From contig DASXPN010000093.1 in the NCBI GenBank assembly GCA_036493595.1, forward strand, positions 46,683 to 110,682: a stretch of DNA of 64,000 bases, in the 5' to 3' direction. The notes beneath the pieces were generated by a model. It was not told the origin of the DNA. It searched no databases and was given only the letters and a program-made list of their open reading frames with translations. Positions 37,441 through 45,026 of the stretch are shown piece after piece; position 1 is the first letter of the stretch; each line of letters opens with the position of its first letter. Position numbers and translations under genes: made by a program. This stretch comes from DATAES01 sp036493595 (lineage in GTDB: Bacteria; Actinomycetota; Acidimicrobiia; Acidimicrobiales; JACDCH01).

Positions 37441-37962
37441 GTGACGAGCCAACCGTCACTCGACACCGCGTTCGAGGCGCCCTCCTGGGACACCGTCGCC
37501 CGGGAATACGGGCGCTTCGTCTACACGGTGGCGTACCGGCTCACCGGAAATCATGACGACGCGCAGGACTTGGTGCAGGAGGTGTTGGTGCGGGTGCAGC
37601 GGGGACTCGCCACGTACCGGCCCGGGACGATGGAGGGTTGGTTGAGCAGGATCGCCACGAACGCCTTCCTCGACGATGTCCGCCGCCGGAAGCGACGACC
37701 ACTCGATCTCGCCGGCGACGACATCGACACGACGGCAACGGCGCCATCGGTGGACGAGGCCGTCGCCGCGGAGCGACTTCCGGACCACATCCAAGTCGCG
37801 CTGCGATCGTTGCCCGACGACTACCGGGCTGCAGTCGTGCTGTGCGACGTCGTCGGACTGACCTATCCAGAGATCGCCGAATCGCTCTCCGTCCCGGTGG
37901 GCACGGTGCGTAGCCGCATCCATCGGGGCCGCTTGCTTCTGCGCGAGGTGCTCGTGTCGTGA
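37441..37962 (+). CDS. ECF-family RNA polymerase sigma factor
   Basis: 173 residues with sigma regions 2 and 4 only. Region 2 includes AYRLTGNHDDAQDLVQEVLVRV and region 4 SLPDDYRAAVVLCDVVGLTYPEIAESLSVPVGTVRSRIHRGR. Relatives include mycobacterial SigE/SigH-type factors for envelope or oxidative stress. The gene starts at GTG right behind a GGAAC-N18-CGTT promoter of the type these factors recognise, so it probably activates itself. Its stop overlaps the anti-sigma start (GTGA), the standard arrangement that ties their levels together. Confidence 0.93.
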   Translation: MTSQPSLDTAFEAPSWDTVAREYGRFVYTVAYRLTGNHDDAQDLVQEVLVRVQRGLATYRPGTMEGWLSRIATNAFLDDVRRRKRRPLDLAGDDIDTTATAPSVDEAVAAERLPDHIQVALRSLPDDYRAAVVLCDVVGLTYPEIAESLSVPVGTVRSRIHRGRLLLREVLVS

Positions 37963-38777
37963 GCGAGAGCAGCGGCGGCCGCAGCAGCAGCGAGAGCGTG
38001 CATCTCGATGAGGAGCTGAGTGCGCTGCTCGACGGCGAGCTCGCACCGGACGAGGTCGAAACGGTGAACGCCCACCTCGCCCGCTGCGCGTCGTGCCGAG
38101 CCGACCTCGAATCCATCCGCGCCGTGCGAGCTCAGCTTCGCGGCGCGCCCGCGGTCGATCCGCCGTTCGGCTTCTACGAGCGACTCGAGCGCAAACGACG
38201 GTCTCCCTGGGCAGTCGTTGCCGCCGCGGTCGCGATCGCGGCCGCGTGCATCGTCGTGGTCGGCTTCGTGATCCAGCCCGGACCCGCGACTCGGACACCT
38301 CCGGTCGACGCGTTGCGGGCCATGACCGCGGGCTCGCAGGCCCCCGGTGGACTCACATTGCACAAGGTCGACCATCTCGAGGCGCTGCCCACCCACCTGG
38401 CCGGTTTGCCGCGGAAGTCCACGTTCAAAGCCTTCGTGCAGGGTGGTGACGCCTCGGTCGGCGTGTTCGGCTCGTCTCCCGATCAGAACCTGGTCGCCTA
38501 CGTCGTGCGCGGTGACGTCGACTGGTCGAAGTTGAAAGGCGGTCTGCGCAGCCCGGTCGAGGGATTGTCGGGCAACCCGTGGCAGTCGATCGACCCGAAC
38601 GCCGCGCCGGCCATCGTGGTGCAGTCCGGCGACAACACCGTGCTCGTGACGGGGAACGTTTCGCAGTCCACGCTGCAACAGGCGGCGAAGGAGATCGGTG
38701 ATCCCCAGTCGCCCTCGGCGATCGATCGGCTGCGGGATGCGGTATCGACCGTGGTGGACGGGTTCAGCCTGAGCTGA
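37959..38777 (+). CDS. Membrane anti-sigma factor with zinc-binding motif
   Basis: 272 residues. The cytoplasmic N-terminus has LDEELSALLDGEL and the ZAS signature H-x3-C-x2-C in NAHLARCASC, as in RsrA/RseA. One membrane helix at about 85-107 (WAVVAAAVAIAAACIVVVGFVI) is followed by an external domain of 160 residues with repeated beta strands. It would hold the sigma factor at the membrane until an envelope or redox signal releases it. The GTG start overlaps the sigma stop by four bases. The external domain is not one I recognise. Confidence 0.9.
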   Translation: MSESSGGRSSSESVHLDEELSALLDGELAPDEVETVNAHLARCASCRADLESIRAVRAQLRGAPAVDPPFGFYERLERKRRSPWAVVAAAVAIAAACIVVVGFVIQPGPATRTPPVDALRAMTAGSQAPGGLTLHKVDHLEALPTHLAGLPRKSTFKAFVQGGDASVGVFGSSPDQNLVAYVVRGDVDWSKLKGGLRSPVEGLSGNPWQSIDPNAAPAIVVQSGDNTVLVTGNVSQSTLQQAAKEIGDPQSPSAIDRLRDAVSTVVDGFSLS

Positions 38778-38799
38778 GCTGAACGCGGGGCCGTGGCGG

Positions 38800-39033
38800 C
38801 TAGTTGACCGCCACCCGGCGGCGCTTGAGGATGCGGCGCCGCTCACGTTCCGAGCAACCGCCCCACACGCCGTGGTCGATGCGGTTCTCGAGGGCGTACT
38901 CGAGGCAGGCCTGGCGGACCGGGCAATCGGCGCAGATGCGGCGGGCTACGTCGACACCCACCCCGTCGCTCGGGAAGAAGGTCGACGGGGAGATTTCCCT
39001 GCACAGGCCCCGTTGCATCCAGTCAGTCTCCAT
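38800..39033 (-). CDS. WhiB-family transcription factor, second copy
   Basis: 77 residues. LCREISPSTFFP, ICADCPVRQAC (C-x2-C-x5-C) and HGVWGGCSERERRRILKRRR give the full WhiB plan; the region after the first Cys is the WhiB1/2-like S-x-x-F-F-P. An extra cysteine follows the G-V-W-G-G turn. ATG 39033 is preferred over one five codons upstream because GGAGGACCG lies immediately before it. Two whiB genes within 3 kb, flanking the ECF pair, suggest a regulatory island. The 324-base gap upstream contains tandem GTCGAC hairpins. Confidence 0.92.
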   Translation of the reverse strand: METDWMQRGLCREISPSTFFPSDGVGVDVARRICADCPVRQACLEYALENRIDHGVWGGCSERERRRILKRRRVAVN

Positions 39034-39180
39034 CGGTCCTCCGTTCACACCTCTCTACGGAGCAGGGCCCGGGATAGTTCCCGGCTCTTCCCTTCGGTCG
39101 CGGGATGCCAGAGATGAGACACCAATCGACCGAAGGACGGCATCAAGAGACGCGACCTCGGGCACCGCCGCGTTTCGGTC

Positions 39181-39288
39181 TGGGTCGACTGAGCCACGGA
39201 AGCGGAGGGTTTGTCGACCCAGATCCGATCGTTTGCACGTCTGTGTCGACTGAGCCACGCCTTTCGGTGGGTGAGTCGACAATGTGCA
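39181..39288. repeat. Two tandem GTCGAC stem-loops in the whiB upstream gap
   Basis: Within the 324-base gap 39034-39357, GTCGAC occurs at 39184, 39213, 39245 and 39275, spaced 29-32 bases. TGGGTCGAC (39181-39189) pairs with GTCGACCCA (39213-39221); TGTCGAC (39244-39250) pairs with GTCGACA (39275-39281), with an outer TGCAC/GTGCA stem. The sequence GTCGACTGAGCCACG is repeated exactly at 39184 and 39245. This looks like a duplicated hairpin or operator array. The rest of the gap shows nothing I can support except the downstream -10 box. Confidence 0.65.
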
Positions 39289-39342
39289 GATCGGCGTCGG
39301 GCGGAGTGGGGTGGTGCGGGGCACCGATCTCGACCCACCCGG

Positions 39343-39348
39343 TAGAGT
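39343..39348 (+). promoter_or_regulatory. -10 box for the 93-residue protein gene
   Basis: TAGAGT ends nine bases before ATG 39358, leaderless geometry. Confidence 0.5.
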
Positions 39349-39357
39349 CCGCGGTCC

Positions 39358-39639
39358 ATGTCACTCGCCCCCGACGTACCGGACCTCAACGAACCGCCAC
39401 GAGGTCACGTGCGTGTCGTCTACATGGGTCCGGTGGCGCCGCACTGGGAGGTCCATTCGGATTTCGGTGATCGGCCGCTGATCGAGGAGTTTCGGGCCCG
39501 CGTGCTGGCCCGTCTCGAGCTGCTGCCCCCGCACGATCCCCAGTTCCGTCGCAATCGCGAGCGTGTGGTCCGCGATGCGGAGCGTGAGCATCTTTTGCTC
39601 GATTGGGATCTCGGGATCCCCGACGACGACGACGGCTGA
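39358..39639 (+). CDS. Conserved-looking 93-residue protein of unknown function
   Basis: I do not recognise a family. The first half has two beta strands (GHVRVVYMGPVAPHWEVHSDFG), then a long helix with alternating Arg and Leu/Val (IEEFRARVLARLELLPPHDPQFRRNRERVVRDAEREHLLLDWDLG) and an acidic DDDD end. Soluble. A -10 box nine bases upstream supports the ATG. It ends 18 bases before polyphosphate kinase, but that gene has its own -10 box in the gap. Divergent from whiB. Confidence 0.65.
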   Translation: MSLAPDVPDLNEPPRGHVRVVYMGPVAPHWEVHSDFGDRPLIEEFRARVLARLELLPPHDPQFRRNRERVVRDAEREHLLLDWDLGIPDDDDG

Positions 39640-39645
39640 GTCCCC

Positions 39646-39651
39646 TACGCT
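39646..39651 (+). promoter_or_regulatory. -10 box for ppk
   Basis: TACGCT ends six bases before GTG 39658; this supports the GTG as start and a leaderless message. Confidence 0.5.
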
Positions 39652-39657
39652 GCTTGG

Positions 39658-41748
39658 GTGCCTGCTTCGGAGATGTCGCAGGGCGCCCGCCTGCTGAACC
39701 GTGAGCTCTCCTGGCTCGACTTCGACGAGCGTGTGCTGGCGATGGCGGAGCGTGAGGACGTCCCGCTGCTCGAGCGGGCCAAGTTCCTGGCGATCTTCAG
39801 TCAGAACCTCGACGAGTTCTTCCAGGTCCGGGTCGCCGGGCTGAAGGATCAGGTGGCGGCCGGCATCACCGCTGCCACCCCCGACGGGCGCACGCCCGCG
39901 CAGCAGCTGCTCGAGGTGCGCGACGACGTCGAGAAGCTCGTCAGCCGGGCCGAGCGTGTGTTCCTCGAGGATCTCGCCGCGCAGCTGGCGCACGTCGGCA
40001 TCATTTTCAGCTCGTACGCCGACCTCGACGACGACGACGTCAAGTGGCTCGACGAGGTGTTCGAAGAGCGAATCTTCCCGGTACTCACACCGCTCGCCGT
40101 CGACCCCGGCCATCCGTTCCCCTACATCTCGCACCTGTCGCTGAACCTGGCGGTGGTCGTGCGCGATCCGGTCACCGCGCAACGGCGGTTCGCGCGGGTG
40201 AAGGTGCCGCCGCTGCTGCCGCGCTTCATGGTGCTGCCGGACGGCGAGCGGTTCGTCCCGCTCGAAAAGATCATCGGTGCGCATCTCGATCAGCTGTTCC
40301 CCGGCATGGAGGTGGTCGACGACTACAGCTTCCGCGTCACCCGCAATGCCGACCTGACCCTCGAAGAGGAGGAGGCGGAGGACCTGCTCGCCGCGGTCGA
40401 GCTCGAGTTGCGCCGCCGCCGCTTCCGTCGCGCCGTCCGCCTCGAGCTCGACGCCGATACGAGCGACGAGGTGCGCGAGCTGTTGCAGCGCGAGCTCGAC
40501 GTCGACGACGACGACATGTACTTCCAGGTCGGTCCGCTGGATCTCGGTGGGCTGTGGGCGGTGCACGACCTCGACCGCGCCGACTTGAAGGATCCCGTGT
40601 ACGTCCCCGTGACGCCGTCTGCATTCCTCCCGGGCGACGAGGACCGCACGGACCTGTTCGACGCCATCCGCGCTCGCGATGTCCTCGTCCACCATCCGTA
40701 CGAAAGCTTCGCCGCGACCGTCGAGGAGTTCGTGCGCCAAGCGGCGTCCGATCCGCGTGTGCTCGCGATCAAGATCACGCTGTACCGCACGTCGGGTGAC
40801 AGCGCGATCGTGCGCTACTTGATCCGCGCCGCGGAGCGCGGCAAGCAGGTCGCTGCGCTCGTCGAGTTGAAGGCCCGCGGTGACGAGCAGGCGAACATCG
40901 AGTGGGCTCGTGCGCTCGAAGAAGCGGGCGTGCACGTCGTGTACGGGCTCGTCGGTTTGAAGACGCATACGAAGACGGCGTTGGTCGTACGCGACGACGT
41001 CGACGGCATCCGCCGCTACGTCCACGTCGGCACCGGCAACTACAACGCGACGACGGCGAAGCTCTACGACGATCTCGGACTGTTCACCACCGACGAAGAC
41101 CTCGGCGCCGACCTCACGCACTTGTTCAACTACTTGACCGGCTACGGCCGCAACGTGAAGTACGACAAGTTGCTCGTCGCGCCGCACTCGCTCCGGCATC
41201 GCATCAAGGATCTGATCCTCGCCGAGGCCGACGCGGCGAAGGCGGACGGCACCGGGCGCATCCGCATGAAGCTCAACAGCCTCGTTGATCCCGACATGAT
41301 CGAGGCGCTGTATGCCGCGTCGCAGGCCGGCGTGCAGATCGACTGCGTGGTACGCGGCATCTGCTGCTTGCGACCGGGCGTGCCGGGCATGTCGGAGAAC
41401 GTCCGCGTGCGCTCGATCGTGGGTCGCTACCTCGAGCATTCGCGGATCTACGAGTTCGCCAACGGTGCGGGGCCGGGTCAGGCTGCGTCCTACATCGGCT
41501 CAGCCGACCTGATGCCGCGCAATCTCGATCGCCGGGTCGAGGCGCTGACGCCGGTGAGCGACGTCCGGTTGCAAGAGCGCTTGCGCGAGATCCTGGCTGT
41601 CGATCTCGCCGACGACGTCCTTGCATGGACACTGGGCCCGGACGGCACGTGGACGAAGGTTCCGACTGCCTCCGACGGCACCAGCGTCGACACCCACCTC
41701 CGCCTGCAAGAGCTGGCCGCGAGCCGCGGCCGTCGGTCGGACCGCTGA
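39658..41748 (+). CDS. ppk: Polyphosphate kinase 1
   Basis: 696 residues. Makes inorganic polyphosphate from ATP, membrane-associated. N-terminal LLNRELSWLDFDERVLAMAE and FSQNLDEFFQVRVAGL, the PLD-like catalytic region IKITLYRTSGDSAIVRYLIRA, VYGLVGLKTHTKTALV and the phosphorylated histidine in YVHVGTGNYNATTAKLYDDLGLFT are all intact; the second HKD-like histidine is near VRSIVGRYLEHSRIYEF. Downstream are a Nudix hydrolase and a SenX3-like kinase, so phosphate handling and sensing are grouped. In mycobacteria SenX3-RegX3 controls ppk1, an attractive parallel. Confidence 0.96.
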   Translation: MPASEMSQGARLLNRELSWLDFDERVLAMAEREDVPLLERAKFLAIFSQNLDEFFQVRVAGLKDQVAAGITAATPDGRTPAQQLLEVRDDVEKLVSRAERVFLEDLAAQLAHVGIIFSSYADLDDDDVKWLDEVFEERIFPVLTPLAVDPGHPFPYISHLSLNLAVVVRDPVTAQRRFARVKVPPLLPRFMVLPDGERFVPLEKIIGAHLDQLFPGMEVVDDYSFRVTRNADLTLEEEEAEDLLAAVELELRRRRFRRAVRLELDADTSDEVRELLQRELDVDDDDMYFQVGPLDLGGLWAVHDLDRADLKDPVYVPVTPSAFLPGDEDRTDLFDAIRARDVLVHHPYESFAATVEEFVRQAASDPRVLAIKITLYRTSGDSAIVRYLIRAAERGKQVAALVELKARGDEQANIEWARALEEAGVHVVYGLVGLKTHTKTALVVRDDVDGIRRYVHVGTGNYNATTAKLYDDLGLFTTDEDLGADLTHLFNYLTGYGRNVKYDKLLVAPHSLRHRIKDLILAEADAAKADGTGRIRMKLNSLVDPDMIEALYAASQAGVQIDCVVRGICCLRPGVPGMSENVRVRSIVGRYLEHSRIYEFANGAGPGQAASYIGSADLMPRNLDRRVEALTPVSDVRLQERLREILAVDLADDVLAWTLGPDGTWTKVPTASDGTSVDTHLRLQELAASRGRRSDR

Positions 41749-41807
41749 CGGCGGACTCTGGGCCGGTCTCGCGTCACGCCGGGTCCGACCCCGCGCGCAA
41801 ATCTCGG

Positions 41808-42239
41808 GTGGTGCGAGCGGCCGGCGGCCTGGTGGTGCGGCACCGCGCGGGGGACCGCGACGGCGGCGACCGGGACGGAGGGTTCGAGATCGTGCTCGTG
41901 CACCGGCCGAAGTACGACGACTGGTCGTTGCCGAAGGGCAAGCGCGATCCCGCCGAGACCGACGAGCAGTGCGCGGTGCGCGAGGTGGAGGAGGAGACCG
42001 GACTGCGTTGCCGCCTCGGCCGTGAGTTGCTGCCGACCGCGTACGTCGACGCGCGGGGCCGGTCCAAGGTCGTGCGCTACTGGGCGATGACCGTTGTCGG
42101 TGAGCGCGCGTTCACACCGAACGACGAGATCGACGAGCTCCGCTGGGCTTCTGTCGACGATGTGGCGGCGGTGCTGACGTACGAGCGCGATGTCGAAGTG
42201 GTGCGTTCACTCGGCGCTCACCGCGTGAGAGGGTGGTGA
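41808..42239 (+). CDS. Nudix hydrolase, MutT1-like
   Basis: 143 residues from GTG 41808. The Nudix box G-x5-E-x7-R-E-V-E-E-E-T-G-L is seen in GKRDPAETDEQCAVREVEEETGL, preceded by YDDWSLPKGK as in mycobacterial MutT1 (8-oxo-(d)GTP and diadenosine polyphosphate hydrolysis). Unlike MutT1 it has no C-terminal phosphatase domain. The frame is open upstream into ppk, so the start is uncertain; the domain itself begins near VVRAAGGLVV. Its stop overlaps the histidine-kinase start (GTGA). Confidence 0.85.
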   Translation: MVRAAGGLVVRHRAGDRDGGDRDGGFEIVLVHRPKYDDWSLPKGKRDPAETDEQCAVREVEEETGLRCRLGRELLPTAYVDARGRSKVVRYWAMTVVGERAFTPNDEIDELRWASVDDVAAVLTYERDVEVVRSLGAHRVRGW

Positions 42240-43594
42240 GCGTGACCGTTCGGCTGAACCAATCGGTCGCCATCGCCATCGCGGTCGCGCTTGGTGTCGT
42301 CGTCATCGCCGTCCTCGTGATGGTGTGGCGAGCCCGGCGGGCACAGGTGCGCCGTGTCGTCGACATCGCGCTACGGCTGGAGGACTCGCCGCCGCCGACC
42401 GAGAGCCGCCGCCTCGAAAAGACCATGGGCCGCCTCGAGCGGGCGGTGGATGGCGCGGTGCTGGCCCGAGGCGAAGCAACCGTGTCGGCCGGGCGCATGT
42501 CCGAAGCGTTGCGAGCCGTCACGCAGGGCGTCGTGATCTGCGACGACACCGGGGAAGTGCTCACCCGCAACGAGGCGGCGGCGACGTTGGAAGCCGAGCG
42601 GTATGGCGACGGTTCGGTCGCGGCCGTGGTCGAGGCCATGTTGCAGCGCGCCATCGAGGGCGAGACACAGCGACGCACGCTCGAGCTGTTCGGTGCGTTG
42701 CGCCGCACCTTGATCGTGTCCGTCGTGCCGATCGACGATGCGCGTCGCACAGTGGGCGGCCTCGCCATCATCGACGACGTCTCCGAGCGTCGCCGCCTCG
42801 AAGCGGTCCGCCGTGACTTCGTCGCCAACGTCAGTCACGAGCTGAAGACGCCCGTGGGCGCGCTCGGATTACTGGCCGAGACGCTGGCAACGGAGAGGGA
42901 TCCTGCGGTCGCGCGGCGCTTGGCGCAACGCATGGTCGGCGACGCGATGCGCCTCGCTCGCGTGATCGACGACCTGATCGAGTTGAGTCGCATCGAAGCA
43001 GAGCAGACACCCGTGCGCGAGCCGGTGCCTGTTCACCTCGTCGTCGCGGAGGCCGTCGAGCAGGTTCGCACCGCGGCCGAGCAACACGGCGTCGAAGTGC
43101 ATGTCGCCGAGGCTCGCCACACGCTGACGGTGACGGGGGATCGGCGCCAGATCGTGTCCGCCATCTTCAACTTGCTCGACAACGCGGTGAAGTACTCCGA
43201 GGAGGGTTCGCCCGTCGACGTGCGTGTCGCAGTGGACGACGTTGCGGATCGCGTGAGCATCGACGTGCGTGACCAAGGTGCGGGTATCCCGACGCGTGAT
43301 CACGAGCGCGTGTTCGAGCGCTTCTATCGCGTCGATCGAGGACGGGCGGACGCACCCGGCACGGGCCTCGGTCTCGCCATCGTGCGCCACGTCGCCGACA
43401 ACCTCGGCGGTGAGGTGCACCTGATGTCGCGTGAGGGTGAGGGCTCGACGTTCACGCTCGTGCTACCCGCCGGTCCGCCACTGCCGGCGGCGCAGATCGC
43501 TCCTACCGACGAAGGGGATGGCGAGCCGGACGAGGAGCACGACGAGCACGACGAGCACGACGATCAGGCCTCTGCGGAGCCAAGGGCCGGGTGA
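42236..43594 (+). CDS. SenX3-like sensor histidine kinase
   Basis: 452 residues. One N-terminal membrane helix (SVAIAIAVALGVVVIAVLVMVW), no external loop, a PAS-like region at 90-185 (ALRAVTQGVVICDDTGEVLTRN), HisKA with the phosphorylated histidine in DFVANVSHELKTPVGALG, and HATPase boxes LLDNAVKYS, DQGAGIP and GTGLGLAIV. The short topology and PAS domain match mycobacterial SenX3. The last 40 residues are acidic with EHDEHDEHDD repeats. No response regulator lies next to it. The GTG start overlaps the Nudix stop. Link to polyphosphate is suggested by context only. Confidence 0.87.
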   Translation: MSVTVRLNQSVAIAIAVALGVVVIAVLVMVWRARRAQVRRVVDIALRLEDSPPPTESRRLEKTMGRLERAVDGAVLARGEATVSAGRMSEALRAVTQGVVICDDTGEVLTRNEAAATLEAERYGDGSVAAVVEAMLQRAIEGETQRRTLELFGALRRTLIVSVVPIDDARRTVGGLAIIDDVSERRRLEAVRRDFVANVSHELKTPVGALGLLAETLATERDPAVARRLAQRMVGDAMRLARVIDDLIELSRIEAEQTPVREPVPVHLVVAEAVEQVRTAAEQHGVEVHVAEARHTLTVTGDRRQIVSAIFNLLDNAVKYSEEGSPVDVRVAVDDVADRVSIDVRDQGAGIPTRDHERVFERFYRVDRGRADAPGTGLGLAIVRHVADNLGGEVHLMSREGEGSTFTLVLPAGPPLPAAQIAPTDEGDGEPDEEHDEHDEHDDQASAEPRAG

Positions 43595-43629
43595 CCGGGG
43601 GCCGAAATCGGCCGCCTCCGGCATCCACT

Positions 43630-43635
43630 TACCAT
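43630..43635 (+). promoter_or_regulatory. -10 box for the MFS gene
   Basis: TACCAT ends seven bases before GTG 43643, leaderless geometry. Confidence 0.5.
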
Positions 43636-43642
43636 TGACCGC

Positions 43643-44989
43643 GTGACCGCTCCCGGCTCGTGGCGCCCGCTGACCGCGTCACGCGCCACCGACGCCTTCA
43701 CCGTCACGCCGTTCACTCGCCTGGCGCGGGTCCACGCCTTCTCGGTCGCCACCGACACGCTCGTGACGGTGTCGCTGGCGGGCACGCTGTTCTTCTCGAT
43801 CCCGTCGGGCGCGGCGAGGGACAAGGTCGCGCTCTACCTCCTGCTGACGATGGCGCCGTTCGCGATCGTGGCTCCGCTCGTCGGTCCGGCCATCGATCGC
43901 ATCCGGGGCGGCCGCCGGTTCATGGTCGTGCTGGCCACCGGTCTGCGCGCGCTCGTGTGCCTCTTCATGGTGCAGCACGTCAACGATCTCTTCCTGTTCC
44001 CGGCCGCGTTCTTGATCCTCGTGCTGGGCAAGGCATACGGCATCGCCAAGGCCGCTCTCGTGCCGACGGTCGTGAACGATGACACCGAGTTGGTGCGGGC
44101 CAACTCGCGGCTGTCGCTGGTGTCGGGCATCGTGGGTCTCGTGGCCGGCGCGCCCGGCGCATTGATCGTGAAGTTCATCGGCCCTGAGGCCGCGATCGTC
44201 TGCGCGGCAGCGACGTCGGCGACCGCGTCGATACTGGCGACGCGACTGTCCGCCGCCATCGTGGCCGACCAGCCACCAGAACCGGCCGAAGAGGTCGAGT
44301 TGCGGGGCGCGGGCATCGTCCACGCCGCAGAAGCGATGGGACTGCTCCGCGGCATCGTCGGGTTCCTCACGTTCCTGCTCGCCTTCGATCTCAAGGGCGG
44401 CGGAAGTGACGCGCCGGTGCCGGTCGGGCTGTCGATCGGGCGCGCCGTCCGCCACCTGGCCCAGTTCCCCGAGGTCGGGACCGGTCACCCCGCCACCGCG
44501 CCGACGTGGCACTTCGGCGCGGTGCTGGTTGCCAGCATCGCCGGCGCGCTGGTCGGTGCGCTCATCGCGCCGCGCCTCCGCCAGGCGGTGTCGGAGGAAC
44601 GCATCCTCATCGCGTCGCTCGGAGCCGTCGCGATCGTCGCCGTCGGCTGCGCATTACAAGGCGGCCTGCTCGGATCCGCGGGTCTCGCGCTGATGGTGGG
44701 CGTCGGGGCCAGCGCCGGACGACTCGCCTTCGATGCGATCGTCCAACGCGACGCGCCCGACGCCAACTACGGACGATCGTTTGCCGGGTTCGAGACGCGC
44801 TTCCAACTGTTGTGGGTCATCGGTGGGTTCCTGCCGGTGATCGTGCCGATCCCGGCGCGCGTCGGCTTCATCGTCGTCGCCGGCGCCGCGGGCTTCGGTG
44901 CCTACGCGTACCGGCGCGCGTGGCGGGTGGGCGTGCACGGCCCGGTGGCGTCACCCACGGCGGTCTCCGCGGGCGTCTCGCCGCTCTAA
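43643..44989 (+). CDS. Major facilitator superfamily transporter
   Basis: 448 residues with about twelve helices. The A-motif-like loop after helix two is VGPAIDRIRGGRRFMVVLATG (usual G-x-x-x-D-R-x-G-R-R), followed by KAYGIAKAALVPTVV and a central loop of about 45 residues (DLKGGGSDAPVP...). The C-half has GALVGALIAPRL. Such proteins are often annotated as efflux permeases; substrate unknown. GTG start is set by a -10 box seven bases upstream. It converges on the zincin-like gene across repeat copy C. Confidence 0.82.
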   Translation: MTAPGSWRPLTASRATDAFTVTPFTRLARVHAFSVATDTLVTVSLAGTLFFSIPSGAARDKVALYLLLTMAPFAIVAPLVGPAIDRIRGGRRFMVVLATGLRALVCLFMVQHVNDLFLFPAAFLILVLGKAYGIAKAALVPTVVNDDTELVRANSRLSLVSGIVGLVAGAPGALIVKFIGPEAAIVCAAATSATASILATRLSAAIVADQPPEPAEEVELRGAGIVHAAEAMGLLRGIVGFLTFLLAFDLKGGGSDAPVPVGLSIGRAVRHLAQFPEVGTGHPATAPTWHFGAVLVASIAGALVGALIAPRLRQAVSEERILIASLGAVAIVAVGCALQGGLLGSAGLALMVGVGASAGRLAFDAIVQRDAPDANYGRSFAGFETRFQLLWVIGGFLPVIVPIPARVGFIVVAGAAGFGAYAYRRAWRVGVHGPVASPTAVSAGVSPL

Positions 44990-45004
44990 CTCGCCCCCAC
45001 CGCC

Positions 45005-45025
45005 AACTCCGGAACCAACATTCGG
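45005..45025. repeat. Convergent-junction repeat element, copy C, inverted
   Basis: Read on the minus strand, CCGAATGTTGG (45025-45015), TT and CCGGAGTT (45012-45005). Same end blocks as the other copies, no 30-base insert, opposite orientation. It fills the 37-base gap between the MFS and zincin-like genes. Confidence 0.7.
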
Positions 45026-45026
45026 G

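Noticed and set aside
39361..41439. 692-codon open frame on the minus strand opposite ppk
   Set aside because: Antisense to a clear polyphosphate kinase; its translation is rich in Arg, His, Val and Glu and has no domain, the usual artefact of GC-rich codon third positions.
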